A stretch of 64,000 nucleotides of DNA. It comes from Clavelina lepadiformis. Lineage: Eukaryota; Chordata; Ascidiacea; Aplousobranchia; Clavelinidae. The first letter of the stretch is position 1, and each line of letters opens with the position of its first letter. The DNA is taken from assembly GCF_947623445.1 (NCBI RefSeq), contig NC_135243.1:17988479-18052478 (forward strand). The letters are read 5' to 3'. Under the pieces are notes generated by a model. The model ran no database searches, had not been told where the DNA came from, and saw only the letters and a list, made by a program, of their open reading frames with translations. Shown here piece by piece: positions 12,321-28,907 of the stretch. Both the position numbers and the translations under genes were made by a program.

Positions 12321-12600
12321 GTTGGCTGCGTCTGTCCGTGCAGCGTTTAGACAGGTGAGAGGACTTGGCTCGTAAGAATGCGAACAGGGTTCGATATCCA
12401 GTGTTGCTAGCCAATACCGTTGAAATGTTCTTGGGCAAGGCATGAAAGACGCTTGTTCCTGTTCAATAGACCTGTTGAACAATTCTAAATTCCAGCAATA
12501 CTAGGATAACTTGGCTTATATAAAAAAACAAAATAAAACGTGTAACAGTCGGAACTTGCACAAAGGCTAGCTCGCTAATCGAGGTTTGAGCAATGAGGAA
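12321..12600 (+). mobile_element. tRNA-derived SINE, copy A
   Basis: This copy shares its order of conserved blocks with 58355-58612 and 59650-59876. They are a tRNA-like head with a B-box-like GGGTTCGATATCC (12388-12400), then TTGGGCAAGGCATGAAAGACGC, then GTTCAATAGACCTGTTGAAC, and a tail GGAACTTGCACAAAGGCTAGC (from 12551). The A-box region is diverged and seems to carry a small insertion. It is transcriptionally probably dead. It lies between PYM1 and RRN3, and the open frames at 12130-12438 are shadows of it. Confidence 0.65.
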
Positions 12601-12721
12601 TCATCGGTTGAGTTGTTTATGTTCATTGAAAGGAGTATTACACCTATATTATTTTTAGTTCATTGAAGGAGTTAAGGGTTTGTTTTTGTTTGTAACTTTT
12701 TGATATCTGGGGAATGTAACC

Positions 12722-15700
12722 ATGAGCCGAAAATCATTGTTAAGGACTCCCTCGCAAAGCAAGAGTGTTCGATTTGGCGGAAATGTAAAAAATATTTTGC
12801 ATGAATTTAATGAGGTATGAATGTGACAGTTTTGCAATAGGTTTATTTTAATATTTTATTACTCATCTAGTTTAATTTTTATTGTTATCCAGTTCTATGT
12901 TATTTAATTGTGTTAATTGCTATTGGAGAGGAAAAACTCGAGTCACTGATTTAATTCTCAATGTTAAAGAGCACTGTTCCCTCTAAACTGCGCAAATGAG
13001 CATTGCTGGCACGGTCTCTGCGCACAGAAAATCTATGCTGCGCGTAAGAGAAAAATCCAACCTGAATTGAAAATAAAATAAACGCATAATAATGACCACA
13101 GTGCGCACGTCTGATGTTGCTCACAGTGGTCCAAGGGACCGCTCAGGGAGCTAGTGTGTTTGCTCAGACTTGTGAAAAATTAGAGGGAACATTGTTAAAG
13201 AGTAAACTTTGGTTGTTTTGACTTGTCAACTTATTTTCTCAAGTTGTCATGGTATATATATATCATTTTTTTATTCATTATATGAGGCCAAAATTCGCAA
13301 AGTTTTAGTAAGACAAAATCCATTTCACCCCTTTACGAACGTTTTTTAGTGGAATGGAACGTCTTTTCTTTTAAAAAACGTTCAATTATTTGTATATATG
13401 AGACCGTTATGACTACTTTCGCCCTTCTTGCCCTAACAAAATTTTGTATAGTGAATCACAATTATCTTGTCATGTTATATTTTATTGAATACTCTTTGTC
13501 GTACATCTTCCGTCAAAATGTATTGTTCTTCTGATAGCAAGTTGCTTTTCTCTGTGCTTTAATTTTTGCCTTTTATTTATTGTTTAATCCGCTGTTTTCT
13601 GTGGAGTTTTACACGACATTCTAAACTACACCACTCAAACTAAGCGTTTTTTTAGTTTCCATATGCCTATGTTTCGTTTGAGTTGACCTCTGCTCTGAAG
13701 AAGTATGTTTTCATAATAATTATTCGAAACTATAATCAGCATTATGTAAATAAAATGTGTATATAACTGCAATGGCTATAGCCACTGGCGCTGGAAGATG
13801 GGGGTGCAATTGTCCCCCATGCCTTTTTATTCTTTACAATCACTAGAGCACAGGGGGTTGTTTATGACTTTTTAAAAGAAGCAGCATTAAAACAGATTTT
13901 TTTGTTGAAATATGTTACAAAAAGCTTGTAACATATTGTTGTATATGTGTTTGTTATGTTGCAATGATTGCAATGCAATGATGATGATGATTCCTTACGC
14001 AAAGTGACCAAATGCGTTCATACTGCCTTTGATTGCCCTTGCCTATTTGATCAAGCAATAGGTTTTATCAAAGGACATCACATTGTTTTATGCTATTGCC
14101 CTGTTTCAGTGAAAGGCAATGTAGGCAGATATTGCACCATTTGCATGTAATCCAGTTACCGGTAATCAGTTGTAATGTTTTTAGGGGTTCAAAGAGAATT
14201 ATCAACTGTTGCTGAATCAGTTAAAAGATCCCACATTAAAGGTACCATTGTTGCCACAATATTTCCATAACAATATACCTTAGCTTAGCTGTTAATTGAT
14301 AGCATTCTGTAATTTTGTACTTTTAATATTTATATATGTAGGTAATATACATGCGTAAATTACTGAAAAGCATCTAAAATTTTCACTTTTCAGAAAAATT
14401 ATATCATGCAAATTGTCATTAAACATAATACATATTTTGTGTGCATGTATTTAGGTTTTGTGAAACAAATGCTAACTGAATAAGTAGTGATTGTTTGTTG
14501 TGTTTTTTTCAGTCTAGTCAAATTTTGGAATGGCTTAAAGAGTGCATTGCATGTATTCATTTAATGGATCGATCTCATGCTGAAATCGTTAACGTCCTGT
14601 TGAAAGGTAATCTTCGAAGATTTCAAGAATACTCCTTAAATGTTGTTAATTTAAAATGTTTAATAGCTTGGTTTTGACTTTTCCGAAAAGATTTGTGCGA
14701 TTTTCTGTAGTCTGTTAAACTAATAAATATTTGAAAATGTTGTCCTAATTTTTAATACAGCAATTACAAGTGATATGGTTACAATTCAGTGTTTTGAAAT
14801 ATATTAATTTATGTTTGTTGAAGCAAAAAGACTACAGCCAGAGTTGATCCAAACATTTTAATTGCAAACTGTTTCAGTTCCGTTTCACTTTACTCATTCT
14901 CAATGAAAAATAGAACAAACTAGATAATATGATTAATTGCTACTTGAATATGGACAGTGTTATAATAAGGCATGAGTATAGTAGATTTAAAATTGTTAAA
15001 CTTAATCACGTGTTTGTGTTTATGTACCAAATAATTGTAGCGTCTAGCTTGTTGTAACTTGCATTCGCATTGAAAATGAGTGAAGTTATTACTTAAAATG
15101 TCAATAATTAAATTGTTTTTGTTTGTTGCTACTATTATTGATCTACCCAGTATTTTGCCCCTAAATACATGATTTATATACATTTTGCAGTTCGTTGGAT
15201 GGAAAGAGAATCAGAAGTTGTTTCAAAATTCAGCTCATTTTTAGTTACCCTTATTACTACTAATCCTGTTCACCTGCGTGCAGTTATAAAAAGCTTGACA
15301 AGCAGTTTTGTTTTGGGTAAAGCAAGAACAGAACTTTCAAATAGATGAGTTTGTAGTAGTAATCTAGAAGTATTTTCAAGACTAATTTTTTCTTTTTAGA
15401 CTTGTCTCGCTCTTCTGATACATCTTTTCCCCAAAAGAATGAAAAACTTGTCTTTTCTACATTGCATCATGTTTTGAAAACATTATTTACATTAATACCT
15501 CAGTAAGTGTTGGCATATAGTATCTGTTGAGCTTAATTCTGTTGAGACAGTGGCCCCAAGCCGCCATAATTAAAATTTCATACGAAGCCGTGACTTATCC
15601 ATCTGTTAAGTAATTTCACTATTACACCAAAGCATGTACCAAAATGAAAACTTTTCAACTTTGTTAGAATGCACATATGAAGCATCTTCATAAATTCTAA

Positions 15701-18700
15701 ACTAATTCGTTTAATTGCAAAAAAAAACGGTTGTCATTGCTCTGTTTGGAATTTGGATTGAAACTGCATTGCAACCTGGCTTTATTTTGTAATAATAATT
15801 AATCTGTGTAAAATGATGACTATCTAATAAACTATGCAATACTTTCTTGTAATATGTGCAATCAACCTTTTAGGTTACATTTAATGTTGTAATTCACAAA
15901 ACCTCCTAGTAAGCTCAATATGTTTGGGTTTGTATTCGTCAATTCTTGGCTATTTAATCGAAACATTTCTTATTGTATGTGACATCTTAAAACTAGCAAA
16001 TCGTTGGGACTTCCGTCTTATAATGTGTCTTTTTGATGTAGAGATTTTTCTTTATTTACTTTTTGTAATTTTGTTTAATGTTGTAGTTATGTAAATGTTA
16101 ATCTAAAAATGTTGCACCTGATTCAGGTCGAAATCTACTGCCGAGCTCATATTTGGAGAATCGTTTCCTTATATGAGAAAACCAATTACATCATTAGTAA
16201 GTTGTGGTTATATCACTACTCAATACATGTTTTGCAATAATTAATATTCTATTGTCTATATAGGTTTTTAAAATATAACATGATGATGAAATCTGCATTT
16301 TTATTAGTAGCATTAAGTTTTAGTATCAGTAGCGGTTGATTTTTTCATTTAAATTATTTGTAAGTTTATTTTGCCGAAATGTTGGCAGATTTCTTAATGA
16401 AAATAAAATATAATATTGTATACATATAAAACATTTGTTACAAAATATAGGTATACCTATAAACAGCGATATTTTATTATACCAAAATCAGTAATGTGAA
16501 TTTGTTACCATCCAACGCAAATTATGAAGGAATGGACTTCCTCCGATTTATTTAAATGTATCATATCTCAATTTTGGTATTCTGTACATCTCGCTTGTCT
16601 AACTCGTTCTGAGCAAAAATTGGTTTGGATTAACAAGACTTCCACTGTATACATATAGTGTAGTATTTGAATAGCACTGTCATCAGAATGCAAAATATAT
16701 TGAATGAATGATAAGATGCTGTTGAAAATGTAAGAAAGGCCTGGATTTCCGGTAAAACTTGTTTTTCCTAATTCCATTCATCATGTACATTGCAGAAGTC
16801 ATACACCCAAAATATACTCCATGTAACAAACTACCAACCAGATCTACGACCACGTGTTTTGGAGCTTATTTTAAGAAATTTGATCGACTTGGATGTAAGT
16901 ATCAGTATTGGACTATTGGCCTTTAAAATGTGCTGCTTCTTGGGTACTAAAGGAACTGTCTTTAAACTCAATTCAAATCATTCCAAAAGCAAGTTCAACT
17001 TTTTGGCACGCCTTCTAACTTAACTGTCTATTGTTATCAATGGGTTTCTTGCTTACAGAGAAGTAGCCAAGTCCTTACAATGTTACAATTTGTCATCTAT
17101 TTTATCAGGTGCATTCCCCGAGGCAGGAAATCTTAGAACAAGAAGAAGTTGATGATCACGAAGATGACGAAAATGAACAAGTTTTTCAAATGGTAATGTT
17201 CAGGTATCATTTGCTGTGATTTGGTACAGTTTCTGTAATTGTTTGTTATTTCAGGATGAAGATTTAAAAGAAAAGGCGAACGCATGCTCTGAAATGAAGC
17301 ACCCCCTTGCCAACAGACTTGATACGTTGATGCATATGTTATTGCAATATATCTATGACACTTGTTATGATGGCGGTGAGTAAAGAAGATTTAAAGTATG
17401 TTCAAAACTTGTGGTTCTGCTAACATAGCTAAAAAAGCAGTTATGCTAGCTAAAAAAACAGTTATGCTAGCTAAAAAAACAGTCACGCTATTTTCACTTT
17501 TTTTAGTATTTTTACACTGTTCTAATAGATGCATTTGCTTATTGTTAGATATCTATCTTTAATAGACACAACCACCTTATAAAAACACAAATTGCTCTTA
17601 CAATCTTAGGATTCGCATTAATTGTTAAGATATTTAAAATAATCACACAGCACCAGCTGCAATACACTGCTGATATAGTTAGCAGACTCATCTATGCAAT
17701 TCTTTATGTATTGCTGAAATCAATCATACCATTAATTTGGAAATAGTCACATAATTACATATTCATGTTGGCATTTTTTAATTCATTAAAATACATCACA
17801 CAAATTTTCTATTTTCAGTTAGTTAATTATAATGTCATTGTTGAGATGGAAGTCATGTAAAAAAGTTTATCTGTTGTGTCTTTACCATGACATATTTCTT
17901 GTATGTAGGTTTATTGTTTATTCAGCATTATCTTTTGATGTGTAGGCGAGCTGCAAGTTGAGAATGCCAGAAAATTATTTCGTGAAATTATTTATTTATT
18001 TGATGATATTATCCTGCCGATTCATCTACTTGTTCATGTTCAGTATATTGTTTTCTACATATGCAGTTTTAAACAGGTCAAATTAAATTTTTATCATTTA
18101 TTACAAACAAATTTATTATTATTCGAGAATGACTGTTGCTTATCAAAATATTTTTAACATGATTAACTACCAGTAACAATGTATCTGGTTGAAAAAATGG
18201 CTAAAATCGTTAACGTTAATATAATGCGGCAAATGCCTCTTAGAATTAACTGAAAAAATTATTTATTGTTAACTAGAGCTTTCATGAATCTTTTATTGAA
18301 CACTGCTGGAAAAAGGTGACCAACGTTAATAACCCTTCAATTTTGCGACAATCTGCTGTATGTTACATAGCCAGCTTGTTGGCGAGAGCAAATTACGTTT
18401 CATTAAGGTAAGCTCTATAACTACTTGGCAGGTATATATATTAACAATTTTAACCAAGAAAAAGGTCAAATTTATTAGGTAGGTTATATTTTTTTAAATT
18501 ATTTACCTGTATTCACTTAACAACTCTGCTACACAATATTTGTAGTGCTGTGAAAGCCTGCATCGACACAATGACCACATGGGCTCACCGCTACTTGAAC
18601 GAATGCACAGACATTCTGTCATGTACCTCATATTGCTGTGATATTACCCGGCATGGAACATTTTACAGTGTCTGTCAAGCTATTTTTTACATAATTGTTT

Positions 18701-20620
18701 TCAGACACAAGCAAATTTTACAATCTAAATTAGGTATGGATTTTATTTTTCACTTTCGTATTTTGAAATTATTTTAGGCTTAGTTTCTTGTTGTAATTGT
18801 TAATTTTATATTTAATAGTGTTTAAAATAGTAATGAGGAGGCAGAATAATTTGCAGCATTGAATGTTTACTATACCACAATCTTTTTTTCAAAACCCTCT
18901 ATTTATAATTAATCTGAAAAATGTTTATTGATTGCTTAATTTGGCTTAGACGCAAATATTTTAAAATGTAGAATTTAACGTCACAAATCTAAATTTCAAG
19001 TGTGACAGAAATCTTTCTTACACTCTGTTATTCTAATTTATGTCAACTATATAATGATGCTGATACAAATTTTGTTTACAGGTTACCATTACCTTCAGTC
19101 ATTAAATCTACAACATTTAATAGTGAGCCCTCTTAATCCATTAAAAGCTTGCTTGTCTTCGGTGGTTAGCATATTTTCTTCAACCATGAGGTAGAAATAA
19201 GCAAACTTAAGCTTTACTTTATCAAAGCCAAATGTGTATTTAAAAAATGCAAACAAACTCTAAATACCATTTTTGAAAATTTTTCTTTGTATATTAATAT
19301 TTATCGTCATAATGCATTGCCAATTGTAAAATTTTAATTTACGTAAAATAACTCATACAGACAGCATCAGATTGTATACTGTGACACAATAGTGGAGCGC
19401 AACAATCGCCAAATGCTGCCAATAGTTGGAGTTCCATCAATTTCAACAAACAATCCACTGGAGTCATTTTTTCCTTTTGACCCGTGTCTTTTAAAACGGT
19501 TTGTGTTCTGTATAAGTTTTAAATGTATATGATTTATAAGGTAAATGAGAGTTTATTTACCTTACTACTCTGCTACAGTTTCACAGGGCATCAGAAAAAA
19601 AGTTTTTTAATCAATTTCCTCAGCTAGTCAAATTGTGTTATGGTGGCACACTTCCTGTACAACAAAAATATTTTTATGAGCTTTAAACATTTTAAATCTG
19701 CCATTTCCACTAACAAAATCTTTATAAAGGTGATTATATATTACCTTTGTAAAGATGTCCGGGAATGAATATGCGGTATATACTTCTACATCATTCTACA
19801 GACTTTTTAATGTATGTGGTTAAGTTGAGCACAGGGAAGTTAAATTTAATGCATTTAAGCTGTTGTAAGTAGATCACAAGACACTTGTTTAAATGAATTC
19901 CTTAATTTTGTCAGGTCCATATCCTTCATTCAACCTCACTACAAAGAGTGGGATGGAAGGAGCCCTGAATCGCAGCCACAGGACGCCGAGGTAAATTATT
20001 CCATTCACTTGAACATCTCAACTTTGGAGTTTGCTGCAGCATTTTGCAATGAAAGTGCAAGGCTTTTCAAGAAAAACGAAACCAATTTTTTTGAAACGGT
20101 TCATTACTTTTTGTGATAATGCCTGTTTTCTGAAAGTGCTTGTTATGTTCAATTTAACCTTTGCGAAGACAACTACGAAGCAATTGCATAATACAAAACT
20201 GTTCAAGTGAAAACATATTATGAAACATCTGGCATGTTTTCGCTGCAATAACCACCAAATGTACTAATTTAGTAGTAAAATAGACCTCATTTCTCATAGG
20301 AATACCATGTACTTTTATGCAACAAAGCTTCATTCAAATTTTGCTGATTTGCAAATTCTTGTCGATTTAACTGGGAATAATCCGACCTTGCTTACGTATT
20401 GGTTAGAAATTAATTGTTGTTAGTAGGGTTAGTTTTCTTAATGTTATTTATTATTATTATACTTTGACTTCAACAGGGTTTGAAAGATGATGAATTTCTG
20501 GAAGAAATTGAAATGAGTCTTCACGACTCGGAATCTTTTCCGTTCGGTTCATTACCCAAACAGATCACCCCTTCCCCCATTTCAAGTGGTTTTGGCTTAA
20601 TAACACCTTCACCCTTCTGA
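12722..20620 (+). CDS. RRN3: RRN3 / TIF-IA, RNA polymerase I initiation factor
   Basis: Sixteen exons: 12722-12814, 14185-14241, 14513-14606, 15191-15316, 15400-15502, 16127-16196, 16796-16894, 17109-17192, 17255-17375, 17946-18076, 18277-18407, 18546-18733, 19082-19190, 19361-19498, 19915-19990 and 20477-20620. They total 1764 nt (587 aa) and every junction keeps frame. RRN3 tethers RNA polymerase I to the rDNA promoter selectivity factor in the nucleolus. Diagnostic pieces are SVRFGG near the N terminus, LLNQLKDP, an acidic segment (about 215-250), HPLANRLDTLM, HGTFYSVCQAIFYIIVFRHKQ, IVERNNRQMLP and NPLESFFPFDPC. The C-terminal tail is Ser-Pro and Thr-Pro rich (ITPSP twice), where the human factor is phosphorylated. 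The human protein is 651 aa, so this is slightly short but complete. Intron 1 holds a hAT-type MITE. The ATG lies about 63 nt after an acceptor-like TTTTTAG (12658). Confidence 0.95.
12972..13194. mobile_element. hAT-type MITE in RRN3 intron 1
   Basis: A 223-bp element with ends CACTGTTCCCTCTAA and, inverted at the right, CAATGTTCCCTCTAA. It is bracketed by a perfect 8-bp duplication TTAAAGAG (12964-12971 and 13195-13202). The 8-bp duplication and CA..TG ends are hAT hallmarks. It is rich in CTGCGC words and has no coding capacity. Confidence 0.88.
17420..17490 (+). repeat. Short tandem repeat in RRN3 intron 9
   Basis: About three copies of a 21-24-bp unit, GTTATGCTAGCTAAAAAAACA. They lie just downstream of exon 9 and are probably neutral. 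Confidence 0.7.
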
Positions 20621-23600
20621 CAGGATGAGAAAAGATACTTGCTAGAAGCAAGTGTGCCTAAGCGATTTTTACAAAACTGCTATTTTGGAATTTGGTTTTC
20701 GCTAAACATTATTTGCTTCTGAGTATCTCGACGTTTTGGTGCTAAATGTTAAATACAGTAGTTTTATTTCCAGTGATACTTTTCGTAAGTGAGACTTGTG
20801 GCATTTTGTTTTTATCTATCTTTCTAGAATATTCTTTTCCACTTTCTTTTAGTACTGCAATACTTTTAATTTTGTTATCAGTTTAGATAAATAATTTACT
20901 AATTAGTTTTAAAGGTGTTACCTAAGTTTTTCTGTGAACAAAGCATGAGTGCCATTGTGGGATTCTAAATTGCCTAAGTTTTAATCCGGAAAGTTAATTG
21001 ACATGCTATCGTATTCTGCCATTTCACAAACTATGACGTAGTTTGCAAATTTTTTTTCTTTCCGTTAGCTAATATTCCAAAAAGCAATACAATTTCTATT
21101 TTGCTGCTTTCCAAGTATTTCGGACCAGCCAATGTACCCAGTCGTACAGTGTAATTCTATCATGTTTTTGTGATTCTTTATTTTCAAAGCTGCTTAGTTA
21201 AATATCTGTTGAAACAACATGCGAGTGATTGTACAAAAATCATGACAATAAATTTGCTGTTTTCGTTGTAGTTTAACTAACTTCTTATATCGCGTATTAT
21301 AGCAGCATTTGCTCAATTGACGTTATTTACGTCACAAGTCGTTTCGCTCCAGACTTGGTCTTAGTTGCACAACTGAGCGAAAAATGGTGTTTAAAGTAGG
21401 CCGACCGTCACGCTCAAAACGGAATTACCGCCACGCTGTTTAGTAAAACACATGGAAAACCAAATCTGTGTCAGCTAGGCCAGTCGACTAAAACCAACCG
21501 TAATCTCGTAAACATGGTTAGCATTGTCCACATTTTTGCCGCCTAAAACTGACTCAAATGGCCTGCGGCTTTAAAGATTTGACATGTAGTTTTCGCGACA
21601 ACACAAAGAATCTGGTTAAAAGCTTTTTGACCAGGTCACCAGGCTATGAGACTATGCATCTTTACTATGGTTGTTGTTTATCCACATTCTTCCATGCTAA
21701 TTGATTTGTCATCCGCCTAGGGATATATTACAAATTTTTTTGTCATTTTGTATTAGTAATTATTGCATCAGCTTTGTGCTCCAGTTGATAGCTGTTAGCT
21801 TATAAGTTACTCATACTGAGTAATTAATGTTCGACGTAAATTCTTACAATGTGGATGAAAAACTACAAAAAAACATTATTAAAACACAGCAGTTTTTAAT
21901 TGTACAATCAGTAACTTTTTTTGGCAAACGTAGGATTACAATTAAATGTAGCCTATTTCTATTCTACATTGCCTTTCGGAAAGCTCATAGATAGAGTTGG
22001 TTCTACTAGCAAATTCTCAGTATGGTTGTTAAAATCATCCCAGCCCGCCCTAAAACGCGTTTCCGACCGCTCCTTATTGCCACGTAATTGTAAAGGACAT
22101 GCATGTGTCTGGCCAAGGTATTACAATTATCGTATGATCAATCAATCATTTTGTTTTTTGTCGAAGCGCGGTGGGTGCGAAAAATTCAAGCCAGCTGTTA
22201 TTGGCATGGGATTGTGAAGTACTTCCAAAGTTTATTTTTCAACATATCAATCTACATTCTACAGCCTACTTGGCTCTTGATATTCATGTTGCTGATGTTG
22301 GGTTTTGAACAAAGCGCCAGACTTCCAAGTCTGTCAGAACGATTTCCTGGAATGTTGTTTAGTTTTCAGAAGAACATTTTGTTGGATCTTTAGCGAGTTA
22401 GTAGCGTAAAATTCAAAGTTATTTCGCGCTTTTGTGCTCTAACACACATTCAAGTTTAATAGAGTTAAACCTACGGTTATATAAGCATAGATATGCAAAT
22501 GTTAGACTACATGCGCAGTATTTTAGCGTGACTATATTTTAGCCTAATTGGCTGGCTAATCGTAAGAACATGTTGTCGTCTTCCTGTGTTAAGAAAGCAG
22601 TAGCGTTATCGACATAACATTATTCATTAATAAACACCATCGTGACATCGGAAAGTATTTTGACAAAATTGTTACTCAAACGAGCACGATTGGTATTAAT
22701 GTCATTAATTTAGTTACATTTCCTACAGTTTTTCCTCAATCGTCACGATATTTAGCGTTGTCTCCATATTACCAACGCATTACTTGAAACAAGATTTGTC
22801 ATCCTGTTTTTGCTGTTGCATTACGGATGACAATCGTTTTGCTTATCAGACTCATTAATGCTGACATAATATCCGGAGCATACCACAAGCGAAATGCGTT
22901 GTAAACTGCAGTTCCAGTATCCACATAGTTTTCCTATTTTTAGATAGGACTTAAACTAATAGTCGTAGGCTATAAACAAATACTAGTCCACACAAGTAAG
23001 TCTACAGTGTAGACTCTACACAGTAGTCTAGATACAAAAACACAATAACTGGTTTGGTGGACTTTTTTGTTCTTTGGTGATAAGTCCGTTTTTACTTTTT
23101 ACGACAAGCTGCGCATCTGTTCGTATGAAATACAAGGATAAACGCAGCAAAACTTGAGTATAACCTAATTCTGTCTGGGAAATTAATTCATTATGATATA
23201 TAATTATCTAAATAACGTAGTCCAATTTTTAAAAAAATATCTGTAACGTACGCTTATGAGAAAAGGGGCGTGTTATTTTATGTTACACGCATACTAATCT
23301 AAAATTCTTACTGGTATCACCCGTATAGTATAAAACAACAATCTTATGTTAATATTGATTTGTACTAGCAAGTTATAGTATTTATCATAGTAGTCAGTAG
23401 AATATCGGTAGTTATTATATTGATTTCTTCAATATGAATGTCATGAAAGCGTAAAGTTGGTGAGAAATATCATCAATGCTGGTTAAATCGTGAACAGCGC
23501 GTAAACTTCGTCCAATGAAGTACACGGCTTGTAACATATTATCCTCAGTTTATGTCAGTTAGCCTCTTTGGAACGTAAAGAAACAAAACGCCCACGGCTA

Positions 23601-24392
23601 CTAAACTCTGCAGGATGTGGAAACCACATTTAGGTCACCGCTCCATGTGTTGGTAGCTAAACGCTACAGCGGCTACACCCACATTCTGCCATGTGTGCAA
23701 TTTAAAACTTTAACAAACAAAGACCTTTTTCTAGTCTATTTGAAACAAACATCTGCTTATTAGACCTCGACTAGGCGATTCGAAATCCGATTAGACTTTG
23801 ATTAAGTGCTACTGCTTAGAAATACCAACAGTGGATCAAACCAAAACCTGAATTAAAAAGAGCGTGTTAACGGGTTGTGCAACTGAAGTAAATAGCTGTT
23901 GCTACCAAGCAAATAGAGCATGAAATCTGTAGATCCAACCAAGGTAAAATAGAGTTGCGTTTGCAGTTAGTAATATTTCATTCATGGTAAACCATTCTTT
24001 CTAACAGCTTGGTACACAATAAAAACATGTGATTGCAAAATACCATCAACAAGTATTCCAAACAGCATAGAAAATCCCGCAATTTAAGCTTATAACGAAT
24101 ATTTTCAAATGTAGTTTCAAAGCAATGTTGCCGCTGCAAATAAAATTAAGCTATTTTTCAAAAAAAGGTATGTCATTGTGTGAAATTGAACACCAATGTT
24201 CTAATCTAAACGATCTCTAAAATGTTTTTGAAAGAACCGCCGCCAGGCGATTGTAAAGAACAAAGAAATGCAGTAAACTGAGGTTGCACTAGCAACAATA
24301 AATCTAATGAACTTTCAGTATAGGTGAGAGGCACACGGTTGCACGCCCGGTCTTTGTTTGGAAGCAATCAAATGACGACATTTTCCTTTTTG
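20621..24392. other. RRN3 3' UTR and intergenic region
   Basis: The first roughly 630 bp is probably the RRN3 3' UTR, ending near the AATAAA at 21247-21252. The rest, to the cathepsin promoter-like block, has no exon, RNA gene or clear transposon end that I can recognise. The 98-aa and 96-aa overlapping open frames at 21921-22393 resemble no family. Confidence 0.4.
21247..21252 (+). terminator. Candidate poly(A) signal of RRN3
   Basis: Canonical AATAAA 627 nt after the RRN3 stop, followed by a T-rich stretch (GCTGTTTTCGTTG). Confidence 0.45.
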
Positions 24393-24470
24393 TGACGTCA
24401 TGCATCATATGACTTCTAGTCGGCCACAACAACAAAGAACCACGCATTGGTCGTCGCGCGTTATAAATAG
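24393..24470 (+). promoter_or_regulatory. Promoter-like block: CRE, ATTGG box and TATA box
   Basis: A palindromic TGACGTCA (24393-24400) is followed by ATTGG (inverted CCAAT, 24446-24450) and a strong TATAAATAG (24462-24470), the spacing of a classical core promoter. Transcription would start near 24490-24500. The next gene downstream on this strand is cathepsin L (ATG at 25267). An acceptor-like TTTTCAG at 25214 would close a 5' UTR intron. The link to that gene is inferred from position. Confidence 0.55.
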
Positions 24471-25266
24471 AGCAATTGTTGGTCGGCTCGTTCATTTAGA
24501 AAAGCGATTTGGATGGTGTGTTGTGTTATTGGGTAGTTACAGCACATCATGTTGACGTTCGACATATGTAGAAGGTGTTTTCTGCCATTAGATGAATTAT
24601 TGCAATCAAGTAAAAATACGTTGCCACTCTGCTAAGTGCTTGATCTGTTGCAATAGAAGATGTCATTAAAATATTCTTGTCTAAATGTCTGTATTCTGAC
24701 TTGGTCAGGTAATCTATGATTATAGGTATACTGTGTACACACTACACAGTGTAGCATTAATAATGTTATTCTCAGCTCGACTACAAGCATAATATCAAGT
24801 TTTTAAAAAAAACTTTATTAGTATGATAATTTTAACTGTTATAAACCAATAAACAGGTTTCACATTATAGTTCTAGGTACTAAGGTAGGTTAACGAGTCA
24901 GCTTAAAACACAATCTAATATTCCGTTGCTTTTTTTAAATTATATTATAAGTTGTAAATATATCTTTTTGCAATAGACGAAAAGAGTGATGGCCTAAAGT
25001 GTGTAAAAACTTCAAAAAAGTATAAATAACACTGAAATCTAGCCATATAGTCATGCTACCTGATTAGAGATTAAGGAAAACTTGCATCAATAAACTGTTT
25101 GTTCATCATATTGCAATTTCAGATTCACAGCATGTAAAAAAGTTGTATTTTGTATGATACTTTTACTGGAATAAAATGTGCACTTAACAAGTGTGTGTTG
25201 CTTATAATTTTCAGCGTGGTGTTTGTCATTTTAATTTAGCTTTATTTTAAATTTTGCACCAAAAAT

Positions 25267-28080
<2,814 letters not shown>

Positions 28081-28439
28081 AATCTTTCCCGCCCTGTGTA
28101 TATTATTTCTGTGTACTCGTAATTTGCTTTAATTCATATCCTGATTGAACGGGAAGCAGTGCGTGATAAATGTATATCGTTATGATTTGCTTTTCTGAAA
28201 GCGCCTTGCTTTGTTTCTTAGCGTTTTTATGACCAATGACCTCTATGTACACAAGAGCTTGTTTGGAAAAAAGTCAACGTCAACGTCTTATAAAGTTTTA
28301 TAAAGTCTTCATACACAAACGTGTTACACAATTCTTGGTTTGTGTGTGTCTGAAGCGAAGGAAGTTTTTCCACTTGTGCACTGCTTGTGTTACAAGTGTT
28401 TTAGTCGAATCAGTTGACCTGTATGTAATTTTTACGTCT

Positions 28440-28445
28440 AATAAA
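28440..28445 (+). terminator. Candidate poly(A) signal of cathepsin L
   Basis: AATAAA 360 nt after the cathepsin L stop codon. No closer canonical signal is seen. Confidence 0.4.
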
Positions 28446-28907
28446 CGAAACAAATTTAGCAGCCGTTTGCTTCTGGATTTACATATCTCCGTGTATAAAT
28501 ACGTAATGATATGATAAGTGAATCGTGAAGCGAATAAGTGAAGCCTTTCGTGCGATCTGAACATCGTATTATTGCTGTATTCAGTGCGTTTGAGCTCAGA
28601 TGAAGAAAGTAGTTGAATGTTTCTATTCAGTACAGTTGGGTATGTACCAAATGGTATCACTGCAGTCTGTGCTGCCCATAAATAACGATTATTTTTGTCA
28701 TTCTTACGAATGTATTGCTGCAATAGCCATGAAAATTGGACAAACGCCTCAAGCTTTGGTTTGTATTATTATAGCATTGGCGCTAATGAGAGATTACGAC
28801 TAAATTGGCAAGCAACAAAATCACATGGCTTCTATACTTTTCATGCGAGCAGACAATTTTAAGCACAATTTCCTTGCTTGTTTACTCAGATCTAGCGTAA
28901 TTGTAAC

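Noticed and set aside
12130-12438. Overlapping 81-, 61- and 61-codon open frames on both strands
   Set aside because: They lie over the tRNA-derived SINE copy A and have no recognisable protein family or splice context.
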